A stretch of DNA of 64,000 bases from Marininema mesophilum (GCF_900106775.1 NZ_FNNQ01000002.1:62001-126000); one strand, 5' to 3'; positions 1-8,603 are shown, numbered from the stretch's first letter. Translations and numbers: made by a program. The notes: generated by a model from the sequence alone, not told the origin.

Positions 1-1
1 C

Positions 2-307
2 ATGGTTTGCCACGAAGCTCTCTCCAATGCGGCTAAACATGCTCAGGCGGATGAAGTAAAGGTGACCCTTGTGTTTGCATCGGATGAAGTAAGATTGGTG
101 GTGCAGGATAACGGCGTTGGTTTTTCCCTTGCCAAAGCGGTATATAAAGCAGAGGCGCAGAAACGTTATGGAATTGTTGGGATGAACGAACGAGCGCAGT
201 CTCTCAATGCTTCTCTGCAATTCGATAGTGAGGAGGGAGATGGGACGACAGTAACCCTAACCATCCCAATCGGAGAAAAGGAGGAGGTAGCCGTTCATGC
301 CTATTAA
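2..307 (+). CDS. Sensor histidine kinase, C-terminal fragment (5' end outside window)
   Basis: This is the ATP-binding (HATPase) end of a two-component sensor kinase; the rest lies upstream of the window, so the first methionine here is not the real start. The N-box HEALSNAAKHA is at residues 4-14, the G1 box DNGVGF at 36-41, and a second glycine-rich stretch YGIVGMNERA follows, then GTTVTLTIP near the end. These are typical of the NarX/NreB/LiaS subfamily that phosphorylates LuxR-type response regulators. The stop overlaps the start of the next gene by 11 bases, so the two are translationally coupled. With nitrate genes just downstream, an NreB-like oxygen or nitrate sensor is possible, but the sensing part is not visible. 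Confidence 0.9.
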   Translation: MVCHEALSNAAKHAQADEVKVTLVFASDEVRLVVQDNGVGFSLAKAVYKAEAQKRYGIVGMNERAQSLNASLQFDSEEGDGTTVTLTIPIGEKEEVAVHAY

Positions 308-950
308 CGTACTATTAGTAGACGATCATGCTGTATTGCGAGATGGATTGTCCAATATCATCAGTTTGGAATCAGATATGGAAGTGTTAGGTCAAGCGAA
401 CAACGGGGAAGAGGCATTAGAGATGATCGAGCTACTGTCACCCGATGTGGTTCTGATGGATATCAATATGCCGGGGATGAGTGGCGTCGAGGCGATCCGC
501 CAAATTAAAGAACGAAAACTAAAGTCTGCAGTCCTCGTGCTGACCATGTTTGACCGCGACGAGTATCTATATGAATCGATTCGAGCAGGAGCTGTGGGTT
601 ATTTATTAAAAGATGCTCCTTCCGCCGATGTTGTTGGGGCCATCCGTGCGGCTTACCGCGGGGAGTCTGCTCTCCACCCAGTCATGGCTCGCAAGCTCCT
701 CGATAATATCAGTGGGGAGAAAAAGACAGACAAAGGTGCTGGAGAGGATGCGTTAACCCCTCGAGAGCTAGACGTCCTTGGTTTCATGGTAAAAGGGTTA
801 TCCAACAAAGAAATCGCCAAGCAGCTATACATCAGTGATAAGACAGTCAAGATCCATGTGAGCAGTATTTTGAAGAAACTACGGGTGAAAAGCCGTTCAC
901 AGGTGATTATCTATGCGATACAGCATGAGCTGGTGAAGATGGATTCATAA
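297..950 (+). CDS. NarL/NreC-family response regulator
   Basis: Two-domain response regulator of 217 residues. The receiver domain begins with the acidic pair D9-D10 and has the phospho-acceptor D55 in LMDINMPGMSG, with the conserved lysine in YLLKDA. The C-terminal LuxR/GerE helix-turn-helix starts at LTPRELDVL and contains the recognition helix region NKEIAKQLYISDKTVKIH. It is the cognate partner of the overlapping kinase upstream. It lies about 600 bp ahead of narK-nasC-nirBD, so it may be an NreC-like regulator of nitrate metabolism; that link is inferred from position only. It has no ANTAR domain and so is not the likely factor for the narK leader RNA. Confidence 0.93.
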   Translation: MPINVLLVDDHAVLRDGLSNIISLESDMEVLGQANNGEEALEMIELLSPDVVLMDINMPGMSGVEAIRQIKERKLKSAVLVLTMFDRDEYLYESIRAGAVGYLLKDAPSADVVGAIRAAYRGESALHPVMARKLLDNISGEKKTDKGAGEDALTPRELDVLGFMVKGLSNKEIAKQLYISDKTVKIHVSSILKKLRVKSRSQVIIYAIQHELVKMDS

Positions 951-985
951 TATTTTTAGTTTAAAGAAGGTGGGAGGGCGGCTGG

Positions 986-1137
986 ATGCGCAAGAGACTT
1001 TCGCTAGCAAGTCTGTACTGTGTCTAGCCGCTTTCTTATGGCTAGCAACATTTCAACTAGCAGGGAGTAGTCCTCAAAAGACAGACCCTAAGGGAACATT
1101 AATTCTACTATACCTCCAACCGTCAATATCGATATAG
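986..1137 (+). pseudogene. Possible frameshifted short secreted peptide
   Basis: A strong ribosome binding site (GGTGGGAGGG) precedes an ATG at 986 that encodes MRKRLSLASL and then stops at 1027. Moving by one base near 1012 opens a second stretch reading VLCLAAFLWLATFQLAG and ending at 1137. Together they look like a signal peptide split by a single-base frameshift, followed directly by a terminator. The product would be about 50 residues with no recognised family. It could also be chance. Confidence 0.3.
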
Positions 1138-1147
1138 ACGGTTTTTT
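1118..1147 (+). terminator. Rho-independent terminator
   Basis: Stem AACCGTC / GACGGTT with a 12-base AT-rich loop, followed by a run of six T. It ends the response-regulator transcription unit, including the small broken peptide. Confidence 0.75.
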
Positions 1148-1329
1148 ACTTTTACCACTACTTCAAAATTCCGATAACGCAACAACTGTTTTTCCAGCTT
1201 TGCTACCCAAGAGAAAAAGGGTCAATTTAATAGATGCCTTGATTATCCGACTATATGTAAGTTAATGGAACATTTTATGTAATATAACCTAACATTTTAA
1301 AGCCGATGAGAATTTACATGTTATAATAG

Positions 1330-1359
1330 TTGACATCTCTGCGAACTCTTCTGTATAAT
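1330..1359 (+). promoter_or_regulatory. SigA-type promoter of narK operon
   Basis: TTGACA at 1330-1335 and TATAAT at 1354-1359, separated by 18 bases: both hexamers match the vegetative consensus exactly. Transcription should start near 1366 and give a leader of about 190 nt before narK. Such a strong core promoter fits control after initiation, by the leader elements that follow. Confidence 0.8.
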
Positions 1360-1380
1360 TCCACTATGAAATTGTTACTC

Positions 1381-1525
1381 GATCCATCACAACGATGTGA
1401 TAGGTATCGGCGGTCCATCACAATGACGTGATAGGTATCGGATCAAGACGAAGTGGATTGTGTCGATGGTAGTTATGAGCAACGGAGCTCATCCAGATGA
1501 CGGGTGGGCTCCTTCTGTATTTTTT
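1381..1525 (+). promoter_or_regulatory. Leader RNA: three hexaloop hairpins plus terminator (ANTAR-type antitermination candidate)
   Basis: Seen in sequence: hairpin 1 is ATCAC(1386-1390)-AACGAT-GTGAT(1397-1401); hairpin 2 is ATCAC(1417-1421)-AATGAC-GTGAT(1428-1432); hairpin 3 is ATGAGC(1475-1480)-AACGGA-GCTCAT(1487-1492). Every loop has six bases with A at position 1 and G at position 4. The 3' arm of hairpin 3 overlaps the 5' arm of the terminator at 1484-1525, so they cannot form together. Known: ANTAR proteins such as NasR, NasT and EutV bind paired hexaloop hairpins with A1 and G4 and so block an overlapping terminator, often ahead of nitrate or nitrogen genes. Inferred: narK operon transcription is induced by an ANTAR protein encoded elsewhere; none is seen in this window. 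Confidence 0.75.
1484..1525 (+). terminator. Leader terminator upstream of narK
   Basis: An 11-bp stem (1484-1494 with 1502-1512, two G-T pairs) and a 7-base loop are followed by a T-rich tract ending in six T. It lies between the narK promoter and the narK coding region, so it must act as an attenuator. It also overlaps the ATG at 1497, arguing against that ATG as the narK start. Confidence 0.8.
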
Positions 1526-1553
1526 ACTTAATCAAATTGAAGGGGGAAGGACA

Positions 1554-2786
1554 TTGTCATTGCGTGGATTTCTTAAAAGTGGGCATTGGCCGACTTTGTT
1601 AGGTTCCTTTCTCTATTTCGATACTAGCTTTATGGTCTGGGTATTGATGGGGGCGACTTCTGTTTTTGTGGCAGAGGATTTTGGGCTTTCAGCATCGCAG
1701 AAAGGGATACTTGTGGCCCTACCCATCTTAGGTGGCGCCTTTTTCCGGTTATTTCTTGGCGTGATGGCAGACAGGATAGGCGCGCGTAAGGCATCGATTA
1801 TGGGTATGGTGCTTAGTATGATTCCCTTGTTGTTGCTATGGTTAGCTGGGCGGACTCTACCGGAAGTGTATGCTTACGGTTTTCTGCTTGGGATTGCGGG
1901 GGCTAGTTTTGCAGCGGCGCTTCCGCTCACTAGTCGATGGTATCCGAAAAAGTATCAGGGGCTGGCGATGGGGATCGCTGGAGCAGGGAATAGTGGCACA
2001 CTACTTTCGACGCTGTTTGCGCCGCGGTTGGCGGAAGCCTTCGGCTGGCATGCAGTCTTTGGAATTGCGATGCTTCCGATGGCACTTGTCTTAGGTACAT
2101 TTATGATCATCGCGAAGGCTCCACCGCAGCAGGCGGAGGTAAAAAAGACGGCATCCTATTTGACTGTACTGAAAGTACCGGAGGCGTGGCTGTTCTGTTT
2201 TTTTTATAGCATTACCTTTGGTGGTTTTGTGGGGATGTCGAGCTTTTTGCCCGTATTCTTTCGTGACCAGTATGGGTTAGCTCCGATTACAGTTGGCGAT
2301 TACGTCACGATATGTGTGCTAGCTGGTAGTTTTGTCCGTCCCTTTGGAGGGTGGATCGCGGATCGGGTAGGCGGGATCTCCGTCCTTAAAGTGCTATTTG
2401 GTTGCATTGCCTTGCTATTTGTCGGTGTGGCGTTGCTTATGCCCTTTTATGCAGAGATGATCGTTCTTTTTCTCGTGATGGCGGCTCTTGGACTGGGTAA
2501 TGGAGCGGTTTTTCAATTGGTTCCGCAACGCTTCGGACACGAGATCGGTGTTATGACAGGTCTAGTCGGGGCGGCTGGTGGCGTTGGCGGATTTCTCCTT
2601 CCAACCCTTCTCGGTGTGTTGAAAGGTTGGAGTGGAACGTTTGCTTCTGGGTACGTACTAGTGGGTGGAATTGCACTGGTCGCAGGCGTCGTCATCCATC
2701 TGATGGGTAAGCAATGGCAGCGTAAGAACAAGGACTCTATGGAAAAGGTGACTTCATCACCATTGGCGGCCCTCCGGAACAGTTGA
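1554..2786 (+). CDS. narK: Nitrate/nitrite transporter, MFS family (NarK/NasA type)
   Basis: Twelve-helix major facilitator protein of about 410 residues that moves nitrate in (or nitrite out) across the cytoplasmic membrane. The nitrate-signature stretch appears as GIAGAGNSGTLLSTLFAPRL and again, as GLVGAAGGVGGFLLP, in the second half; the MFS loop motif is seen as DRIGARKAS. An in-frame ATG at 1497 lies inside the leader terminator, so the TTG at 1554, behind the ribosome site AGGGGGAAGG, is the better start; the TTG at 1560 is also possible. It is first in a probable operon with nasC, nirB, nirD and cobA, which turn the imported nitrate into ammonium. Confidence 0.9.
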   Translation: MSLRGFLKSGHWPTLLGSFLYFDTSFMVWVLMGATSVFVAEDFGLSASQKGILVALPILGGAFFRLFLGVMADRIGARKASIMGMVLSMIPLLLLWLAGRTLPEVYAYGFLLGIAGASFAAALPLTSRWYPKKYQGLAMGIAGAGNSGTLLSTLFAPRLAEAFGWHAVFGIAMLPMALVLGTFMIIAKAPPQQAEVKKTASYLTVLKVPEAWLFCFFYSITFGGFVGMSSFLPVFFRDQYGLAPITVGDYVTICVLAGSFVRPFGGWIADRVGGISVLKVLFGCIALLFVGVALLMPFYAEMIVLFLVMAALGLGNGAVFQLVPQRFGHEIGVMTGLVGAAGGVGGFLLPTLLGVLKGWSGTFASGYVLVGGIALVAGVVIHLMGKQWQRKNKDSMEKVTSSPLAALRNS

Positions 2787-2798
2787 AAGGAGAAGTAA

Positions 2799-5768
2799 AT
2801 GGAAGACTTCCTGCGGAATCATCGTAATCGCGAACAATCGCAGCCAACGGAACACACCGCACTCAGTCGGTGCCCCTACTGTAGTATGCAGTGCACGATG
2901 TGGGTTCATGAGGAAAAAAGTGTACAGGGGAAGAAGCGGGTATCGATTTCACCCAATGAGGAGGACCCTGTTGTAAAAGGACGACTGTGTGTCAAGGGGA
3001 TGAATGCCCATACCCACGTCTTAGGTGAAGACCGCTTGAAGAAACCACTCCTGCGTAAGGAAGGTCAGTTGGAGCCGGTAACCTGGGCAGAGGCACTGAC
3101 ATGGTTTAAGGAGCGAGTGATAGCGACGCAAGAAAAATATGGTCATGATGCGGTAGCAATGTTTGGCGGAGGTTCGCTGACGAATGAGGAGTCATACCTG
3201 CTTGGCAAATTTGCCCGCGTGGCTCTGCGTACACGTTATATCGATTACAACGGGCGGTACTGTATGTCGTCGGCGGCAACAGCGGCCAATCAGGCATTTG
3301 GTGTCGATCGTGGTCTGACGCAGCCCCTTGCGGATCTTCCGCAGACGGACTGCTTAATTCTTGCAGGGACCAATATTTCTGAATGTCAGCCAACCATGAT
3401 GCCCTATATTCACGAAGCCAAGAAGAATGGAGCGACGATTATTGTCATCGATCCACGTGAGACAGCGACTTCCCGCGTGGCGGATATCCATCTCCAAGTT
3501 CATCCAGGTGGGGATAGTGCGCTGGTAAATGGGATGTTAAAAGTGATCGTGGATGAGGGGTACACGGATGAAAATTTTATTCGCAACCATACACGAGGTT
3601 TTAACGATTTGAAAGCCTATCTGCAAACAATCTCATTATCGGAGGTAGCTTCTATCGCAGGTGTTAGTGAGGAGAACATTCGTGTCGCTGCACGCGCCTT
3701 TGGAAAAGCAAGAGCGGGTATGGTCCTTACAGCACGAGGGGTGGAGCAACATACCAATGGCGTACGCAATGTTCGTAACTTTATTAATATCGCCTTGGCA
3801 ACCGGCAACATGGGGCGGGTAGGCAGTGGTTATGGTGCTGTCACAGGTCAAGGGAATGGTCAAGGCGGCCGTGAACATGGGCAGAAAGCGGATCAACTAC
3901 CAGGGTACAGACAGATTGAAAATCAACAACACCGGCGTGAAGTGGCAGAGGTATGGGGGATAGAGGAGGAGCAATTACCACGGGCGGGTGTCTCCGCCCA
4001 TGAAATGTTTGCCCGGATGCATGAGCAATTGATTCGGGGCTTGGTCGTATTCTCCTCGAATCCACTCAATTCGAATCCCGATAGCCATTACGTGGAAGAA
4101 GCGCTGGAGCAGCTTGATTTTCTCGTTGTCGTGGATATGTTCCTCTCCGAGACCGCTTCAAAGGCAGACTTAGTTCTACCCAGTGCGACGTTTTTAGAGG
4201 ATGAAGGGACTGTCACCAATCTAGAAGGACGGGTTAGTCTGCGGCGAGCGGTACGTAAGCTACCGGCAGAGGTAAAAACGGATTGGATGATTCTAATGGA
4301 GATGGCCCAGGCGCTCAATCAAGCGAAGTACTTTTCTTACTCCAATGTCGAGGATATTTTTAATGAGCTATGTCGCGCCAGCAAAGGTGGGATTGCCGAT
4401 TATAACGGGATGAGTTATCAGCGAATCGACGAGGAGGATGGGGTGTTCTGGCCCTGTCCGGACAAAGATGAGGCGGGGGTTAAGCGTCTTTTTACAGGGG
4501 GGAGATTTTTTCATCCTGATGGCAGGGCCCGTTTTCTTACGGTCCCCCATGAAACTCCCGCTGAGGCAACCGATGATACTTATCCGCTGACGCTGACGAC
4601 GGGACGCTTGATGCATCACTATCTGACGGGGGTACAGACGCGGCGTACACCCATCCATAATCAGCGTGCGCCAGAGCCCTTGCTCTACATTCATCCGAAT
4701 ACAGCGGAGGAATGGATGGTAGAGGAGGGACAGTTGGCCAGTGTGAAATCCCGTCGCGGGGAGATAAAGCTCAAAGTGAAACGAACGACTCAGATCAGAC
4801 CAGATACGGTGTTTATTCCGATGCATTGGGGCGGGGATGGTGGGGTGAACCGCTTGACGTTGCCTGAACTTGACCCAGAAAGTAAAATGCCCGCCTTCAA
4901 AGCGTGTGCTGTCCGCGTCGGTCCACCTCGCACCAGAAGACAAAAGGAAGATTATCGGGAAGGGGAGAAAGGAAGGATGAAAAAAAAGAAATTGGTATTG
5001 GTAGGGAACGGGATGGCTGGGGTGCAGGTGATTGAACATGTGCTGAAACTTGCGAAGGATGACTATGACGTGACGATATTTGGTAAAGAACCGTATCCCA
5101 ATTACAACCGAATCCTTTTATCATCGGTGTTGTCAGGGGAGACGGAGATGGAGGATATCACCCTCAATGATTGGGACTGGTATCAGAAAAATGATATCCA
5201 GCTTCATGTGAATTGTGAGGTGACACGGATCGATACGGAGCAGAAAGTGGTATATGGTACGGATGGGGTGACGGCGTCTTACGATCAGCTAATTCTTGCG
5301 ACGGGTTCCCTACCGTTTATGCTGCCGCTACCAGGAGTCGATAAAAAAGGTGTCATCGCCTTTCGTGATATCAAAGATTGTGAAGCGATGATGGAAGCTT
5401 CCAAACAAACGAAGAAAGCCGCAGTGATCGGCGGTGGGTTGCTTGGTCTGGAAGCGGCCCGGGGACTGTTAAACCTCGGGATGGAGGTGGATGTGGTTCA
5501 TATTTATGAGGATCTGATGGAACGCCAGTTAGATCCGGTGGCATCCACGATGTTAAAAGAGAAACTGGAACAGCAAGGGATGAATTTTCTAACCAATAAA
5601 CACACAGAAAAAATCCTTGGGAATCAACGCGTGAAAGGGCTGCGATTTAAGGATGGAACACAAATACAAGCGGATCTGGTAGTGATGGCAGTCGGCAGTC
5701 GGAATCAAGCCCAATGTGGAGGTGGCGAAAGAGGCTGGGATAGAGGTGAACCGGGGTATCGTTGTTAA
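2799..5768 (+). CDS. nasC: Assimilatory nitrate reductase catalytic subunit, reading into nirB without a stop
   Basis: Residues 1-about 710 are a molybdopterin oxidoreductase that reduces nitrate to nitrite. The N-terminal [4Fe-4S] cysteines are C25, C28, C32 and C64, and the molybdenum ligand is C155 in RYCMSS. The nitrate reductase homology ends near 4915 (KACAVRV). A tail of about 20 residues follows, and the frame then passes without a stop through the nirB start at 4977, ending only at 5768 because of the nirB frameshift. The protein as written is therefore NasC plus the first 263 residues of NirB. Whether this is a natural fusion or the result of a lost stop cannot be told here. It starts at ATG 2799 behind GAAAGGAG, 12 bases after narK. 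Confidence 0.88.
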   Translation: MEDFLRNHRNREQSQPTEHTALSRCPYCSMQCTMWVHEEKSVQGKKRVSISPNEEDPVVKGRLCVKGMNAHTHVLGEDRLKKPLLRKEGQLEPVTWAEALTWFKERVIATQEKYGHDAVAMFGGGSLTNEESYLLGKFARVALRTRYIDYNGRYCMSSAATAANQAFGVDRGLTQPLADLPQTDCLILAGTNISECQPTMMPYIHEAKKNGATIIVIDPRETATSRVADIHLQVHPGGDSALVNGMLKVIVDEGYTDENFIRNHTRGFNDLKAYLQTISLSEVASIAGVSEENIRVAARAFGKARAGMVLTARGVEQHTNGVRNVRNFINIALATGNMGRVGSGYGAVTGQGNGQGGREHGQKADQLPGYRQIENQQHRREVAEVWGIEEEQLPRAGVSAHEMFARMHEQLIRGLVVFSSNPLNSNPDSHYVEEALEQLDFLVVVDMFLSETASKADLVLPSATFLEDEGTVTNLEGRVSLRRAVRKLPAEVKTDWMILMEMAQALNQAKYFSYSNVEDIFNELCRASKGGIADYNGMSYQRIDEEDGVFWPCPDKDEAGVKRLFTGGRFFHPDGRARFLTVPHETPAEATDDTYPLTLTTGRLMHHYLTGVQTRRTPIHNQRAPEPLLYIHPNTAEEWMVEEGQLASVKSRRGEIKLKVKRTTQIRPDTVFIPMHWGGDGGVNRLTLPELDPESKMPAFKACAVRVGPPRTRRQKEDYREGEKGRMKKKKLVLVGNGMAGVQVIEHVLKLAKDDYDVTIFGKEPYPNYNRILLSSVLSGETEMEDITLNDWDWYQKNDIQLHVNCEVTRIDTEQKVVYGTDGVTASYDQLILATGSLPFMLPLPGVDKKGVIAFRDIKDCEAMMEASKQTKKAAVIGGGLLGLEAARGLLNLGMEVDVVHIYEDLMERQLDPVASTMLKEKLEQQGMNFLTNKHTEKILGNQRVKGLRFKDGTQIQADLVVMAVGSRNQAQCGGGERGWDRGEPGYRC

Positions 5769-7416
5769 TGACTATATGGAAACGAGCATTCCTGATGTAT
5801 ATGCGGTAGGTGAATGTGCTGAACACCGCGGTACCGTCTATGGATTAGTTGCCCCTCACCGCGATCAGGGGACGGTGCTCGCTAAGCACCTGTGTGGAGT
5901 GGAAACGCAAGCATATACGGGTTCGATTTTATCGACTAAGTTAAAAGTGTCAGAAGTGGATGTATTTTCGGCGGGTGCGTTTCGCGATACCGAAGATACC
6001 CGCGCTCTTCGCGTTCAGGATGAGTGGAATGGAATCTATAAGAAGATGGTTCTGCAGGACGATCAAGTTGTGGGGGGCGTACTGTTTGGCGACACCTCAG
6101 ACGCAGCTTTTATGCAGAAACTCATCAAAGAAAAGAGTCCGATGACCGAGGAAATCTACCAAAAGTGGACAGGGCATGGGGGTAGTGGAAGTTCATCGGG
6201 TGTCGAACAGCTGACAGCAGAGGACCAGGTTTGCGATTGTAATGGAGTTACCAAGGGGACGATTCTGGCGACGATGCAAGAGAAGGGTCTTACTTCATTT
6301 AACGAGGTAAAACGACATACCAAAGCAGGCGGTTCCTGTGGCGGTTGTAAGCCACTGGTCGAACAAATTATACAAGGGGAAATGGGAGACAATTATGACC
6401 CTGATGCGGAATCTCATACACCGATCTGTGATTGTACGGAGCTGTCGCGGGATGAGGTGGTAGAAGCTATTCGATCGAAGCACTTGACGATGGTGCGGGA
6501 AACGATGAATGTGTTGGATTGGAAAAATGACGAGGGGTGTCCTAAATGTCGACCTGCGCTTAATTATTACCTAGGTATGGTATGGCCGAAGGAACATGAG
6601 GATGAACGCGTATCACGTGTGGTGAACGAACAGCGCAATGCCAATATTCAAAACGATGGCACTTACTCTGTCATCCCACGCATGTATGGTGGAGTAACTT
6701 CGCCGGAGGAACTGCGTAAAATTGCCGAAGTCGCTGAGAAATACAACGTACGGATGGTGAAGATGACCGGTGGCCAGCGAATTAATTTGCTAGGGGTTCA
6801 GAAATCGGATTTACCTAAAATATGGGAGGAATTAGGGATGCCATCAGGGCATGCCTACGCGAAAGCGTTACGGACGGTAAAAACATGTGTCGGATCCGAC
6901 TTCTGCCGCTTTGGAACGCAAGACTCGATCCAACTCGGAATCGATATGGAAAAAGCATATGAAGGATTAAGTACACCACATAAAGTGAAAATGTCGGTCT
7001 CCGCCTGTCCGCGCAATTGTGCTGAATCGGGAATTAAAGACGTGGGTGTCGTTGGCGTAGAAGGCGGTTGGGAGCTGTATGTAGGTGGAAATGCAGGCGT
7101 TAACTTACGTGGAGGCGACTTGTTGTGCAAAGTGGATACAGAAGCTGAAGTCTTGGAAGTGACGAGTGCGTTTTTACAATTCTATCGGGAGACGGCGGCC
7201 TACTGGGAGCGAACCTCGATGTGGATTGAAAACATCGGTTTGGAAAAGGTGAAAGCGGCTGTCGTAGAGGATCTAGAAAATCGTAAACGCCTAGTCAATC
7301 GCTTGGAAGAGGCGCTCGAGAAACGCGAAGAGCCCTGGGGCAAAGATGTTAATGACGCTAAAACACGTACAACATGGTATAAAGAACCTGAGCTGGAAAC
7401 AACAACAAAACAGTAA
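4977..7416 (+). pseudogene. nirB: Nitrite reductase large subunit, frameshifted by a 7-bp tandem duplication
   Basis: NirB uses NADH to reduce nitrite to ammonium in the cytoplasm. It has its own ribosome site (GGAGAAAGGAAGG) and ATG 4977. In order: FAD/NAD domains (GNGMAGVQV; GGGLLGLEAARG), two BFD-like [2Fe-2S] modules (CDCNGVTKG to GGSCGGCKP, near 6230-6360; CDCTELSRD to GCPKCRP, near 6425-6560), and a siroheme/[4Fe-4S] domain with TCVGSDFCRFG and SACPRNCAESG (6880-7030). GGCAGTC occurs twice in a row at 5687-5693 and 5694-5700. Removing one copy restores MAVGIKPNVEVAKEAG and one 810-residue frame, the usual NirB length. As written, the front ends at 5768 and the back opens at GTG 5716. 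All cofactor motifs are intact, suggesting a recent lesion or an assembly error. Confidence 0.88.
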
Positions 7417-7428
7417 AGGGGTAGAAAA

Positions 7429-7758
7429 ATGGAAGCCATCACTATTGGTAAGATAGCTGACTTCCCCAAACAAATGGGGCGCGTGGTGCATGTGGCAGGG
7501 ATGGAATTGGCCGTTTTTCGCCTCAGTACAGACCAATTCCGCATCCTAGAAAATCGTTGCCCCCATCGGGGAGGACCCTTAGCTGAAGGGATCGTTTCTG
7601 GCAAGTATGTTTTTTGCCCCCTGCACGAATGGAAAATATCGACGCTAGATGGAAATGTGCAGGAGCCGGACGAAGGGTGTGTACAGGTATTTCAGGCAAA
7701 AGTCGAAGGGGAAAACGTCCAGATTATGCTGGATAAGACTACACCAATGACCCAGTGA
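7429..7758 (+). CDS. nirD: Nitrite reductase small subunit, Rieske type
   Basis: A 109-residue Rieske-fold partner of NirB. The cluster ligands are seen as CPHRGGPLAEG and CPLHEWKIS, that is Cys-X-His and Cys-X2-His as in true Rieske proteins. It helps NirB reduce nitrite with NADH. It starts at ATG 7429 behind AAAGGGG, 12 bases after nirB, and is intact although nirB is broken. Confidence 0.93.
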   Translation: MEAITIGKIADFPKQMGRVVHVAGMELAVFRLSTDQFRILENRCPHRGGPLAEGIVSGKYVFCPLHEWKISTLDGNVQEPDEGCVQVFQAKVEGENVQIMLDKTTPMTQ

Positions 7759-7769
7759 GGAGGGATCTT

Positions 7770-8555
7770 GTGACAGGGAAAGTCTATTTAGTAGGGACGG
7801 GACCTGGCGATCCCGGATTAATCACGGTGCGTGCACTGGAGTTGATTCAACAGGCGGATGTCATTCTTTATGACCGACTCGTCAATCCGGAATTGTTACA
7901 CCATGCTACCTACCCCGTACAGCTGATCTATTGTGGAAAACAAGCGGGTAATCATACCCTATCGCAAACAGAAATCCAGCAAGTACTTGTGGAACAAGCG
8001 CGAAAAAAACGGACAGTGGTGAGACTGAAGGGCGGGGACCCTGGAATCTTTGGTCGTGTGGGAGAAGAGGCGGCCTACTGTGCACAGCATCACATTCCAT
8101 TTGAAATCGTACCGGGGGTGACCTCTGGCGCCGCGGCTTCCCTCTACGCAGGTATCCCGCTAACCCACCGGGGAATCAGTGGTTCGGTTGCTTTTGTCAC
8201 GGGGCATCGCTGTGGTAAGGAAGAACAAGAGCAAGATTGGATAGGCTTACTAAAACAAGTGGATACCGTAGTCATTTATATGGGGATGGAGAAGTTGCCC
8301 TCGATCCAGCAACAGATGCTAATACAAGGATGTGACAATAGTACACCCGTTGCCATTATCGAATGGGGTACGATGGCGGCACGTCAGCTTTCAGTGACGG
8401 GAACCCTTGATGATATCGTGGGAAAAGTAAAGCAATACGCGATTCAGTCCCCGGCGATCATCGTGCTAGGTGAAGTGGTACATCTACGAGAAAAACTGGC
8501 TTGGTTTGAAGCGGAACAGGAAGCGGTGAGTCGATCGATGGGAAAAACCAACTGA
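7770..8555 (+). CDS. cobA: Uroporphyrinogen-III C-methyltransferase (siroheme pathway)
   Basis: SAM-dependent methyltransferase of 261 residues that makes precorrin-2, the first step from uroporphyrinogen III to siroheme, the cofactor NirB needs. Family motifs are clear: LVGTGPGDPGLITVRA at the N-terminus, VRLKGGDPGIFGRVGEE, VPGVTSGAAASLYAGIPLTH, and FVTGHRCG. GTG 7770 is taken as the start because GAGGAGGG lies just upstream; an in-frame GTG at 7755 would place that site inside the gene. It closes the nitrate operon. A second, decayed copy of this domain is fused to hemD at 14731; this one has intact motifs and is the likely working enzyme. The separate oxidase/chelatase is not in the window. 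Confidence 0.92.
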   Translation: MTGKVYLVGTGPGDPGLITVRALELIQQADVILYDRLVNPELLHHATYPVQLIYCGKQAGNHTLSQTEIQQVLVEQARKKRTVVRLKGGDPGIFGRVGEEAAYCAQHHIPFEIVPGVTSGAAASLYAGIPLTHRGISGSVAFVTGHRCGKEEQEQDWIGLLKQVDTVVIYMGMEKLPSIQQQMLIQGCDNSTPVAIIEWGTMAARQLSVTGTLDDIVGKVKQYAIQSPAIIVLGEVVHLREKLAWFEAEQEAVSRSMGKTN

Positions 8556-8587
8556 TTATCCCCGAGGGGAATCAGTTGGTTTTTTTC
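8546..8587. terminator. Bidirectional terminator between convergent operons
   Basis: Twelve-bp stem AACCAACTGATT / AATCAGTTGGTT around a short C/G-rich centre, with a T-run on the plus strand and a matching A-run before the stem for the minus strand. It ends both the narK-cobA operon and the convergent ABC transporter operon. Confidence 0.85.
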
Positions 8588-8603
8588 ATACCCATTCTTT
8601 TCG

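Noticed and set aside
1386..1432. ATCAC-N6-GTGAT as a CRP/FNR operator
   Set aside because: The half-sites are in the opposite order to TGTGA-N6-TCACA, and both lie downstream of the promoter in the transcribed leader.
1383..1441. Two near-identical 28-base tandem units that look like a short CRISPR or iteron array
   Set aside because: Only two copies, no spacer set and no cas genes; the conserved part is an inverted repeat that forms hexaloop hairpins in the narK leader.
1497..1553. ATG 1497 as the narK start
   Set aside because: It lies inside the leader terminator with no ribosome site; TTG 1554 has one and keeps the conserved protein.
4368..5039. Long reverse-strand reading frame within nasC/nirB
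   Set aside because: It is a shadow of the strongly conserved forward genes, with no ribosome site and no protein-like pattern.
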